Assembly: GCA_002732015.1 (NCBI GenBank)
Contig: PCCU01000067.1
Span: 1 to 8,997 of the forward strand
Direction: 5' to 3'
DNA from: Candidatus Pelagibacterales bacterium
GTDB taxonomy: Bacteria > Pseudomonadota > Alphaproteobacteria > TMED109
DNA: 8,997 nt
In this document: piece by piece, positions 1 to 7,133 of the stretch
Position numbering within the stretch: the first letter of the stretch is position 1
Layout: each line of letters opens with the position of its first letter
The notes under the pieces: model-generated
Databases searched by the model: none
Told to the model about the DNA's origin: nothing
The model's input: the letters and a program-made list of their open reading frames with translations, nothing else
Program-made: the position numbers and the translations under genes

Positions 1-99
1 AATTAAATTATTTTATATAAAAAATTCTTTTTTGTTAATTATTATTAAGTTTAATTTACAAATTAGAATATGATATAACTATATGAAAATAATTACTTT

Positions 100-1701
100 A
101 TGTTGCCAATAATAGAAAATTATAAATCTTGGAATGAGTTTACTTTTAGAAAGTCCAAAGTTTGGTATACGGGGGAAATAAAAGCTAGTTTTCTAAAGAA
201 ACTAATAAAAAATTTTGATTTTAAACAATCAAATTTAAAAAATTTTAAAAAAGAAATTAGTAAATTATCAGAGAGATTTGCTGTTATAATTTGGTTTCAT
301 AAAAATCTTTCTGTTGCTTTTGTAGATAAGATTAAATCTTTTCCAGTTTTTGTATGCAAAATGAAAAATGGTTATAAATTTAGTAATAATGCTTTGTCGT
401 TAGAAAAAATTATGCCAGGTAAAGATAAAAACCCTTCTAGTATTTTATCAATTAGAATGTCTGGTTATAGTATAGGAAGAGATACTATTTATGAAAACTT
501 AAAACAATTAATGCCGGGAGAGATTTGTATAATTGATAAAAATAGATTGAAATTTATTAGTTACTATTCTTTTTTTAAAAAAGCTCCTTTTTATAAAGGA
601 ACTAATGCTTTTTTAAGTAAAAAACTTTCTAATATTACATTGGAAGTTTTTAAAGAATTAATAAATAAAAATAAAGACAGAAAAATTGTTATTCCTTTGT
701 CAGGAGGTTATGATTCACGATTAATTGTTTCAGTTCTGTATCATCTTAATGCAAAAAATATAATATGCTATTCTTATGGAAAAAAAAATAACTTTGAGGC
801 AAAAGTTGCAAAAAGTATTGCTCATGAATTAGGGTATCCTTGGTATTTTATAGAATTAAATAATACATCTCAAAGAATTAATTTTAATTCTGATATTTAT
901 AAGAAATATACTAAATATTCTGATACACTTTCTTCTTGGTCTTATGTTCAAGATTTTTTTGCAGTAAATAAACTATTATCTAAAAAATTTATACCTTGTG
1001 ACGCAGTTATAGTAAACGGTAATACAGGAGATTTTATTACTGGAGGTCACTTGCCTAAATTAATAAAAGTAGAAAATAAAAAAAGAAGAATTGATAAAAT
1101 CTTTGAATATATAATGTTAAAGCATTTTTCCTTGTGGGAAAATTTCTTTACAGAAAAAGATTATAAAATAATAAAAAAAAAGGTTCTGAAAACATTTCCT
1201 TCTAGCCTCAATGGTGTTCGTAAAGAAGAAGAACATAGAATATATGAATATGTAGAATTTATTAACAGACAGTGTAATTATGTAGTACAAGGACAAAGAG
1301 TTTATGACTTTTTTAATTTAAAGTGGGAATTACCCTTATGGCATGATAAGTACTTAGATTTTTGGAACAGAGTTCCATATGAAAAAAAATACAAGCAAAA
1401 ACTTTATAAATTTATGCTTAAAAATAATAATTGGGCTGATGTCTGGACTAAATATCCAATTAATAAGCATTATATTTCTCCTCCTTCAATTGGTCTTCTA
1501 AGAGAAATGTTAAAATTATTTTTTCTTTTCAGAAAAAATAGTTGGAGTAACTTTGATAAGAAGTATATTTCTTATTTTACTGAATTAGTTCCACATTATT
1601 CCTATTTTAGGTATTATAATATTATTAAAGAAAAAAGAATTGCAAGAAGCTCTGTTGCTTGGCACGTAGAGAGTTATTTAAAAACAAAAAATTTAATTTG
1701 A
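100..1701 (+). CDS. Asparagine synthetase-family (PP-loop) amide ligase lacking the glutaminase cysteine
   Basis: 533 aa. The C-terminal half carries the N-type ATP pyrophosphatase (PP-loop) motif SGGYDSR at residues 201-207, followed by YSYGKKNNFEAKVAKSIAHEL, the usual second conserved stretch of asparagine synthetases. The N-terminal ~150 residues resemble the class II glutamine amidotransferase fold (ERFAVIIW, VDKIKSFPVF at 75-84, LMPGE at 137-141), but there is no Cys directly after the start Met. Glutamine hydrolysis is therefore not expected. The family activates a carboxylate with ATP and joins it to an amine or ammonia. Divergent members are common in surface-polysaccharide clusters, where substrates are mostly unknown. 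The ATG at 100 follows an in-frame TAA at 76-78, so the start is firm; no Shine-Dalgarno is visible. A TATGAT at 69-74 could be a -10 box. It is the first gene of a tight three-gene run and its TGA shares a base with the next ATG. The family is confident; the substrate is unknown. Confidence 0.8.
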   Translation: MLPIIENYKSWNEFTFRKSKVWYTGEIKASFLKKLIKNFDFKQSNLKNFKKEISKLSERFAVIIWFHKNLSVAFVDKIKSFPVFVCKMKNGYKFSNNALSLEKIMPGKDKNPSSILSIRMSGYSIGRDTIYENLKQLMPGEICIIDKNRLKFISYYSFFKKAPFYKGTNAFLSKKLSNITLEVFKELINKNKDRKIVIPLSGGYDSRLIVSVLYHLNAKNIICYSYGKKNNFEAKVAKSIAHELGYPWYFIELNNTSQRINFNSDIYKKYTKYSDTLSSWSYVQDFFAVNKLLSKKFIPCDAVIVNGNTGDFITGGHLPKLIKVENKKRRIDKIFEYIMLKHFSLWENFFTEKDYKIIKKKVLKTFPSSLNGVRKEEEHRIYEYVEFINRQCNYVVQGQRVYDFFNLKWELPLWHDKYLDFWNRVPYEKKYKQKLYKFMLKNNNWADVWTKYPINKHYISPPSIGLLREMLKLFFLFRKNSWSNFDKKYISYFTELVPHYSYFRYYNIIKEKRIARSSVAWHVESYLKTKNLI

Positions 1702-2930
1702 TGAAAGCTAGTAAAAATTTTTTTATACAAAAAGGCTTTAAAAACTTTAGTTTAAAGAGCTTTTATCAAAAAAAAAAATATATAACTGTTAATAGCCCTT
1801 GTTCTATTAACGTTTTAATACTTAGCTATAAAAATAATATAAACAATGTATTAATTACAGGTGATATAATATGGTTTTCTGATAATTCTGTACAAAAAAT
1901 AAAAAGTTTGATATCTAAGTCTCTTTCTTTATCTCAGGAAAGTATAGTTTTGTCTGCAAGTCATACTCATGGTACACCAAATCCAGAGAAATCAATTTTA
2001 CTTCCTGAGTACTCAAAAAGTTTTGATAATTATATAATAAAAGAAACTTTAATAGCTTACAAATTAGCAAAAAAATCAAAAAAAATTAAAGTCCTTATGG
2101 AGTTCAGTAGAGTTACAAATGATAAGTTTGCAGTTAACAGAAGAAGAAAAGCATTAAGTTTTAAAAATGGTATGGGTTTTAAAATGCAAAACCTACCAAA
2201 CTTTATTAAAAAAAACGATAAAAATATAGATATATTAGATATTTTAAATTCTAAAAATAATAAGATTGTTGCTACAATATTAAAAGTAAATTGTCATCCA
2301 GTTGCAGCAATTAAAAATGAAGTTGGAGGAGATTATGTTGGAATTTTAAAGGAAAAACTTAAGAGTAGATCAGACCAAGTATTTTTTTTACAAGGATTTT
2401 GTGGTGATATTAGGCCTAAGATTATTAAAAAAAATACTACTTTTAAAGATTATTTAATTACTTTCCTTGTAGGAAAAAGGTTTAGAAAGCAAAAAGCTGA
2501 GGACTCTTTAAAGGTAGCTAGCTCTATATTTAGATCTATTAAAAATAAGATGTCGATGAACAAAAAGGTTTATATAAACTCTTTAGGCCAATCTAAAGAA
2601 ATCTTTTGTAATCTTAAGCTAGAAAATGGAACTTTTTTTAGAAAAAAATTGAACATTACAATATGGAATTGGCATAAGGTAATTTTTATATTTTTAAATG
2701 GTGAAATTCTATCTGGTTATAATATTTTAAGTTATAAAGACTCTGAAGTTATATGTGTAGGATATGCTAATGGTATGATAGGTTATTTGCCTACTAAGAA
2801 AGATTTAATGGAAGGAGGATATGAAGTCGATAAAAGTAGAAAAAATTTCCAAATTGAAAGTAGAATTTCTATAGAAAATGAAAAAATAATTAAAGATAAT
2901 ATTTTAATTTTATTAAAAGAAAGCTTTTAA
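1701..2930 (+). CDS. Neutral/alkaline ceramidase-family hydrolase, short cytoplasmic form
   Basis: 409 aa. Family marks in order: ITGDIIWFSD (53-62); SHTHGTPNP (87-95), matching the zinc-binding THTHSGP motif; NCHP with H199; GGDYVG (209-214); FLQGFCGDIRP (229-239); NGEILSG with E335; and VGYANGMIGYLPT (353-365) followed by GGYEV. H88, H90, H199, E335 and Y362 are the likely zinc ligands. Known neutral ceramidases are ~650 aa, secreted, and cleave the N-acyl amide of ceramide. This one has no signal peptide, lacks the C-terminal domain, and has Arg238 where the classical enzymes have the serine of GD(V/I)SP. A different amide substrate in the cytosol is plausible. The start is ATG 1701, overlapping the upstream TGA by one base (TGATG). 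An in-frame TTG at 1659 would add 14 residues inside the previous gene and is less likely. An A11 run lies at 1768-1778. Family confident, function inferred. Confidence 0.72.
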   Translation: MKASKNFFIQKGFKNFSLKSFYQKKKYITVNSPCSINVLILSYKNNINNVLITGDIIWFSDNSVQKIKSLISKSLSLSQESIVLSASHTHGTPNPEKSILLPEYSKSFDNYIIKETLIAYKLAKKSKKIKVLMEFSRVTNDKFAVNRRRKALSFKNGMGFKMQNLPNFIKKNDKNIDILDILNSKNNKIVATILKVNCHPVAAIKNEVGGDYVGILKEKLKSRSDQVFFLQGFCGDIRPKIIKKNTTFKDYLITFLVGKRFRKQKAEDSLKVASSIFRSIKNKMSMNKKVYINSLGQSKEIFCNLKLENGTFFRKKLNITIWNWHKVIFIFLNGEILSGYNILSYKDSEVICVGYANGMIGYLPTKKDLMEGGYEVDKSRKNFQIESRISIENEKIIKDNILILLKESF

Positions 2931-2931
2931 A

Positions 2932-4026
2932 ATGAAAAATAAAATTCAGATAGAAAAACTTAAATTAGAAAAAATTGATAAAAAAACATTTAACTTTATT
3001 AAAAAATCACTGCCAGGCATATCCTTAAGTCAGTGGAAATGGGAATATCTAAATAGTAATTGCAGGGGTTACTGCTTTTTAGCAAAAATTAATGGTATTT
3101 TAGTTTCTCATAATTCATTTATAATTAACCAATTTTTATTAAATAATAAAAAGATTTTAGTGGCAAAGTCCGAAGGCTCTTTTGCTGATTTAAATCTTAT
3201 TGAAGATATTATGGGAAAAAAAGTAAAAGTATTTAGAGAGGTTGTGAAAGAGGCATTAAAAGTAATGAAAAAAGAGAATATATATCTTGCTTACGGCTTT
3301 CCTAATAATCTAGGACATAAATCATATGCTTATGGCGGCTATAGATTGGAGGAAATTAATATTTTCATTAGTAATTTAATAATAAATTTTAATTATTATT
3401 TTTACAAAAAAAGAAAAAGCATAAATCTAATTTCAAAAATTTTTTTGAAAGTAATTAATTTTTTATGGAAATCTATTGTTATATCTATATTGCTTTACTT
3501 TAACAGGAAAAAAATTACTAATATAAAAGTTGTAGAAAAAAAAAATTTTAAAGATATAGAGGTTTTATTTAAAAAAGTTATAAAAAAACTACCTAAAAAT
3601 TATCTAATGGTTTTTAGAAGCGCATCATATATTAACTGGAGATATAAAAATAATCCTCATCATAAGTATTTTATTTATGGGTATTATAATAATAATGTAT
3701 TAGAAGGGTTAATAGTATTTAATACTTTAAATAAAAAAAAATATAAAAATATAGAAATTAAAGATTTATTATTCATTAATAAAAATGTTAAGAAATACCT
3801 ACTCTCTTATATTTTTAAATGGTGTATTGATAATAAAATATCTGTAGCCACTTTGTGGGAAGATCAAGTTATGCTAAAAAAATATAATAAATATAGTCTT
3901 ATTATGAGTGGATTCTTAAGAAACAGATTATTGATAAAAAAAATTTTAATTAAAAGTATACTGAATAAAAAAACTACTAATAAAAATATTATATTGGAAC
4001 TAAAAAAATACCTAGAAAGAACATAG
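2932..4026 (+). CDS. GNAT-type N-acyltransferase (two-part, surface-glycan cluster type)
   Basis: 364 aa, starting one base after the upstream stop. Residues ~32-45 (SLSQWKWEYLNSNCRG) and the central YGFPNNLGHKSYAYGGYRLEE (~residues 120-141) are typical of GNAT-like acyltransferases found in glycan clusters. A second half repeats the pattern with FRSASYINWRYKNNPHHKYFIYG, followed by a predicted beta-rich GNAT-like stretch (LEGLIVFNTL). A hydrophobic, lysine-flanked segment joins the halves (FLWKSIVISILLYF), probably an amphipathic or buried helix. The expected role is acyl transfer, often acetyl or longer acyl from CoA, to an amino sugar or amino acid. Neither acceptor nor donor can be read from the sequence. 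It closes the left module: its TAG stop at 4024-4026 lies within the left arm of an inverted repeat, and the next gene starts 74 bases later. A FemAB-like fold is an alternative description of the same architecture. Confidence 0.62.
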   Translation: MKNKIQIEKLKLEKIDKKTFNFIKKSLPGISLSQWKWEYLNSNCRGYCFLAKINGILVSHNSFIINQFLLNNKKILVAKSEGSFADLNLIEDIMGKKVKVFREVVKEALKVMKKENIYLAYGFPNNLGHKSYAYGGYRLEEINIFISNLIINFNYYFYKKRKSINLISKIFLKVINFLWKSIVISILLYFNRKKITNIKVVEKKNFKDIEVLFKKVIKKLPKNYLMVFRSASYINWRYKNNPHHKYFIYGYYNNNVLEGLIVFNTLNKKKYKNIEIKDLLFINKNVKKYLLSYIFKWCIDNKISVATLWEDQVMLKKYNKYSLIMSGFLRNRLLIKKILIKSILNKKTTNKNIILELKKYLERT

Positions 4027-4088
4027 TGTATAAATAATATTGTAATACTGAATAATATTTAATATATTTAAAAATTACCTATACACTA
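4024..4088. repeat. 9-bp perfect inverted repeat flanking the intermodule gap
   Basis: TAGTGTATA at 4024-4032 is matched by its reverse complement TATACACTA at 4080-4088. The left arm contains the stop codon of the GNAT gene and the right arm lies 12 bases before the ATG of the cysC-like gene. The 47-base interior is almost all A/T and holds the direct repeat AATAATATT (4033-4041 and 4051-4059). It could be a weak terminator, a pair of operator half-sites around a promoter, or the ends of a vestigial element. A 9-bp match at this spacing in such AT-rich DNA is suggestive only. Confidence 0.4.
4040..4068 (+). promoter_or_regulatory. Candidate promoter for the cysC-sat-pyk-CDP-alcohol transferase operon
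   Basis: TTGTAA (4040-4045) and TATATT (4063-4068) are separated by 17 bases, giving 4/6 and 5/6 matches to the sigma-70 hexamers. Transcription would begin near 4075, about 25 bases before the ATG at 4101. The site sits between the two arms of the inverted repeat at 4024-4088. In DNA this AT-rich, chance -10-like sequences are frequent, so this is a candidate only. Confidence 0.3.
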
Positions 4089-4100
4089 AAATAAATTCAT

Positions 4101-4637
4101 ATGGTTATTTGGATTACAGGAATTTCAGGAGCTGGCAAAACAACTATAGCTAAGGCTTTAACCAGTAAATATAAGAAATATTTACCAAATTTAATAAATG
4201 TTGATGGTGATGCTATTAGAGAATTATTTGGAAAAGATTTAGATTACAGTGAAAGATCTAGAGTCTTACAAATTCAAAGAATACAAAAAATATGTTTTTT
4301 TTTGAGCAAACAAGAATTAATAGTTATAGCTTCAGCATTATATGCTAGTCCAGACTTATTGAAATGGAATAGAGAAAATTTTACAGATTATTTTGAGGTC
4401 TATCTTAAAGCTTCAGTAGACCTTGTTAAAAAAAGAGATCCTAAGAACTTATACAAAAAATATGATGCTGGAATTGAAAGAAACATAGTTGGCTTAGACA
4501 TCCCTTGGCATGAACCTAAAGAGTCCAACATAGAAATAAACATGCAGGAAGAATTAACAATAGATATGATAGTTAAGAAAATTTCTAATAAAATAAAAAT
4601 ATTTCAAAATATATCTCTAGAGTCTAATGAAAATTAA
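4101..4637 (+). CDS. cysC: Adenylylsulfate kinase-family protein (CysC-like)
   Basis: 178 aa. Walker A GISGAGKTT is at 7-15, VDGD at 34-37 with R40, LYKKYDAG at 117-124, and NIVGLDIPWHEP at 128-139; these are all recognisable APS-kinase landmarks. The canonical reaction is APS + ATP giving PAPS + ADP. Two points differ from classical CysC. The substrate-site block usually written DRxENIRR reads SRVLQIQR (53-60), so the Asn becomes Gln57 and one Arg becomes Gln59. The NFTGIDxPYExP block reads NIVGLDIPWHEP, a form I associate with the CysC-like kinases of surface-polysaccharide clusters. One such relative, Campylobacter Cj1415, phosphorylates cytidine diphosphoramidate rather than APS. Adjacency to sat favours PAPS synthesis; the residue changes argue for caution. 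The 3' end overlaps sat by 11 bases, implying translational coupling. The kinase family is certain, the substrate is not. Confidence 0.82.
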   Translation: MVIWITGISGAGKTTIAKALTSKYKKYLPNLINVDGDAIRELFGKDLDYSERSRVLQIQRIQKICFFLSKQELIVIASALYASPDLLKWNRENFTDYFEVYLKASVDLVKKRDPKNLYKKYDAGIERNIVGLDIPWHEPKESNIEINMQEELTIDMIVKKISNKIKIFQNISLESNEN

Positions 4638-5682
4638 TATAGACTTCGATAGCTATCTAGAATTAGAAAAAATTGGAATTGGAGCATTTAAGCCATTAGA
4701 AGGGTTTATGAACGAAAAAGACTTCTATTCTGTAGCTGAAAGCATGCGATTGGTTAATGGAAAGCTGTTTCCAATTCCTATTTTACTTCCAATACCAAAA
4801 ATAGAATCGGAACATATTTTAAAAAAAAAAAAAATTTTATTAATTTATGATAATAATACGGTTGGAGAAATTTATCCAGAAAGTGTATTTAGTTTAAATT
4901 TCAAAAAGTTTTTACATTTATTATTTGGAACTAATGATGAAAAGCATCCTGGTTATAAAATACTAAACAAAAGTGGAAGATTTTTTTTAGGAGGAAGAAT
5001 CAAATTATTAAAACAAATAAAATATAAAAATTCAGAATATTCTATAACACCTAAAGAGTTAAAATTACTTATTAAAAAAAAAAAACTTAGAACTGTAGCA
5101 GGATTTCAGACAAGAAATGTTCCTCACAAGGCACATGAGTATATATTAATTGATGCACTTAAAAAGGTTGATGGTTTATTTGTTCAACCTCTAATAGGAA
5201 AAAAAAAAGTAGGTGACTTTCTACCTGGATGTATTTTAAAGAGTTATAAATATTTAATAGATAATATTTTTCCTAAAAATCAAGTTTTATTAGGAACACT
5301 AACAACTTCTATGAGGTATTCAGGGCCAAGAGAAGCAGTATTTCATGCAATTATAAGAAAAAATTATGGTTGTACACATTTTTTAGTAGGTAGAGACCAT
5401 GCAGGAGTAGGCAGTTATTATGGGGAATATGATGCTCAGGATTTATGTGTTAAGTTTGAAAAGGAAATTGGTATAAATATTATTAAGGTGAGAGGTCCTT
5501 TCTATTGTGAGTTTTGTAAAAAAATAACAAATGATAAAAATTGTTTAAGGTCTTCTCAAAAAGTAGAAGTAAGTGGTACAAAAATAAGAAAAGCTTTGAT
5601 TAATAACAAAGAAATAAGTGAAAAGTTTATGCGTAAAGAGATATTAAACTTGATAAGAAAGGAAGATATCTTTATAAAATAA
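4627..5682 (+). CDS. sat: Sulfate adenylyltransferase (ATP sulfurylase), short form
   Basis: 351 aa. The PUA-like N-terminal part begins almost at GAFKPLEGFMNEKDF (19-33). The catalytic nucleotidyltransferase core has GFQTRNVPHKAHE (159-171, with the HxxH pair H167/H170), TSMRYSGPRE (227-236) and GRDHAGVGSYYGEYDAQ (255-271). A C294-x2-C297...C306 cysteine cluster and SGTKIR (316-321) follow. The reaction is ATP + sulfate giving APS + PPi. It is some 30-40 residues shorter than usual bacterial Sat at the N-terminus, and the His that often follows the third Cys is absent. The core catalytic motifs are intact, so activity is expected. The gene overlaps the cysC-like gene by 11 bases and lies 11 bases before pyk. 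Unbroken A runs of 14 (4821-4834), 12 (5074-5085) and 10 (5199-5208) bases sit within the reading frame and are slippage-prone. Being Sat rather than CysDN, next to a kinase and without reductases, it fits PAPS supply for sulfation. Confidence 0.9.
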   Translation: MKINIDFDSYLELEKIGIGAFKPLEGFMNEKDFYSVAESMRLVNGKLFPIPILLPIPKIESEHILKKKKILLIYDNNTVGEIYPESVFSLNFKKFLHLLFGTNDEKHPGYKILNKSGRFFLGGRIKLLKQIKYKNSEYSITPKELKLLIKKKKLRTVAGFQTRNVPHKAHEYILIDALKKVDGLFVQPLIGKKKVGDFLPGCILKSYKYLIDNIFPKNQVLLGTLTTSMRYSGPREAVFHAIIRKNYGCTHFLVGRDHAGVGSYYGEYDAQDLCVKFEKEIGINIIKVRGPFYCEFCKKITNDKNCLRSSQKVEVSGTKIRKALINNKEISEKFMRKEILNLIRKEDIFIK

Positions 5683-5693
5683 AATATAATAAT

Positions 5694-7133
5694 ATGCAAA
5701 GAACTAAAATAGTAGCTACAATCGGACCAAAAACTGCTAACTCAAAGTTATTGAGCGAAATGTTTAATGCAGGAATGTCTGTGGCTAGACTTAATGGGTC
5801 GCATAACTCATTAGATTGGCATAGAAAAACAATAAGGCTGATTAAAAAAACTTTACCAGATTGTCCAATTTTACTTGATATACCAGGAAAAAAAATCCGT
5901 ACAGCAAAGCTTTCAATTGAGCCAAAATTTAGAAAAAATGATATTATAATTGTAACTACTGCTAAAGGCTATGTTGGGGAAGAGAAAGTTTTAATAACAA
6001 ATAATAGACTTCATAACTTTATAGCTAAAGGAGATACTGTGTATGCAGACGATGGAACGCTAAAGTTTACCGTAAAAAAAGTACACAAAAATGATATTTA
6101 TCTCAAAGCTGAAACTCAAGGTATACTGAAAAGGTCAAAAGGTATAAATGTTCCTCATGTTTCTTTAGGGGGCGCCTTAGTAACCAGCAGAGATAAAAAA
6201 ATGATAGATTTTGCAATAAAGCAAAAAGTAGACTTTATAGGTATTAGTTTTGTAGAGTCCTCAAAACATATAAATTTAATAAAAAAGCTTATAAAAAAAG
6301 AAAGTCCTAAAATAGTAGCAAAAATTGAAAATAAAAAGGGAATTGAAAGTTTAAGCGAAATAATTCATGCTACTGATGTTATTATGATAGATAGAGGTGA
6401 CTTAGCAACAGAAACAAATATTGAAACCTTAGGTATAAACCAAAAAAAAATAATACAGAAAGCTATAGAACTTGCAAAACCTGTAATAGTAGCAACAGAA
6501 ATGCTTGATAATATGATAAATTATCCTTATCCAACTAAAGCAGAAGTTTTGGATATTTCTAACTCGATAGTTGATGGAGCAACAGCCACAATGTTGTCAG
6601 GTGAAACAGCTATAGGAAATTATCCTGTAGAGGCTATTAAAGTTATGCAAAGAATTTCTTCAGCAATGATAAAACAAAAAGACTCCTATGATAATTTAAA
6701 TAATAAGACTGACACTGAAGGAATGGCTAATGCAATAAAAAATTTGTGTTTATCATTACCTATTACAAAAATTATAGCTATAACAGTCTCTGGATTTGCA
6801 GCAAGAGTAATTTCAAGTCAAATGTTACCTCAACCTATAATAGCTGTAAGTAACAATAAAGGTACAGCTAGAAGTTTTAATATCTTATCAGGAACAACAG
6901 GAGTTTTTTTTAATACTAAGTTTTATAAAAATAGTTTAGACCATATTCCTATGTGTTTGAATTATTTATGGAAAAATAAAATAGTCTCTGACAAGGATAT
7001 GGTTTTAATAACTGCCTTGGGTTATCCTGGAACTGGTAGAAGAATGAATTTATTGCAAACTCATACAATAAAAGACCTAGTAAAAATATTTAATTGGACA
7101 AAAACTAATGGAGTAAAATATAAAAAACTCTAA
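5694..7133 (+). CDS. pyk: Pyruvate kinase, divergent with K+-independent signature
   Basis: 479 aa, full length. TKIVATIGP (4-12), VARLNGSH (30-37: R32, N34, S36), LLDIPGKKIRT (60-70), AKIENKKG (209-216: K210, E212), MIDRGDLATE (231-240: D236), VATEMLDNM (266-274: T268) and MLSGETAIGNYP (300-311) cover the catalytic barrel. Residues ~71-160 form the B domain, and the C-terminal alpha/beta domain is present (GYPGTGRRMN near the end). The reaction is PEP + ADP giving pyruvate + ATP. The usual DTKGPEIR loop reads DIPGKKIR: Ile63 and Lys67 replace the Thr and Glu that bind K+ in dependent enzymes, the substitution pair described for K+-independent PKs. Other oddities are Asp233 for Ala in the ARGDLG motif and Glu269 for Gln. 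It lies between sat and a CDP-alcohol transferase, so it may serve a dedicated ATP-regenerating or other PEP-linked step rather than central glycolysis. Its last 14 bases overlap the proposed start of the next gene. Confidence 0.87.
   Translation: MQRTKIVATIGPKTANSKLLSEMFNAGMSVARLNGSHNSLDWHRKTIRLIKKTLPDCPILLDIPGKKIRTAKLSIEPKFRKNDIIIVTTAKGYVGEEKVLITNNRLHNFIAKGDTVYADDGTLKFTVKKVHKNDIYLKAETQGILKRSKGINVPHVSLGGALVTSRDKKMIDFAIKQKVDFIGISFVESSKHINLIKKLIKKESPKIVAKIENKKGIESLSEIIHATDVIMIDRGDLATETNIETLGINQKKIIQKAIELAKPVIVATEMLDNMINYPYPTKAEVLDISNSIVDGATATMLSGETAIGNYPVEAIKVMQRISSAMIKQKDSYDNLNNKTDTEGMANAIKNLCLSLPITKIIAITVSGFAARVISSQMLPQPIIAVSNNKGTARSFNILSGTTGVFFNTKFYKNSLDHIPMCLNYLWKNKIVSDKDMVLITALGYPGTGRRMNLLQTHTIKDLVKIFNWTKTNGVKYKKL
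7110..7122 (+). promoter_or_regulatory. Shine-Dalgarno GGAG plus ATA start codon
   Basis: GGAG at 7110-7113, inside the 3' end of pyk, is followed after six bases by ATA at 7120-7122. No in-frame ATG, GTG or TTG exists between the TAA at 7114-7116 and the TTG at 7285. The residues encoded in between are clearly part of the CDP-alcohol phosphotransferase. An in-frame ATG-GAG-TAA mini-ORF occupies 7108-7116, overlapping the GGAG. This is the only strong Shine-Dalgarno I see in the window, and its spacing points to the ATA. Confidence 0.55.

Noticed and set aside
83..112. Nine-codon ORF starting at ATG 83, out of frame and overlapping the start of the asparagine-synthetase-like gene
   Set aside because: It is short, has no Shine-Dalgarno, and stops within the gene. 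It does not supply the missing N-terminal Cys in frame.
1659..1700. Earlier TTG start for the ceramidase-like gene
   Set aside because: It would overlap the upstream gene by 43 bases and add residues with no family similarity; ATG 1701 in a TGATG overlap is the natural start.
4101..5682. Assimilatory sulfate reduction locus
   Set aside because: Sat is the single-subunit type and no PAPS/APS reductase, sulfite reductase or sulfate transporter is present; the surroundings are surface-modification genes.
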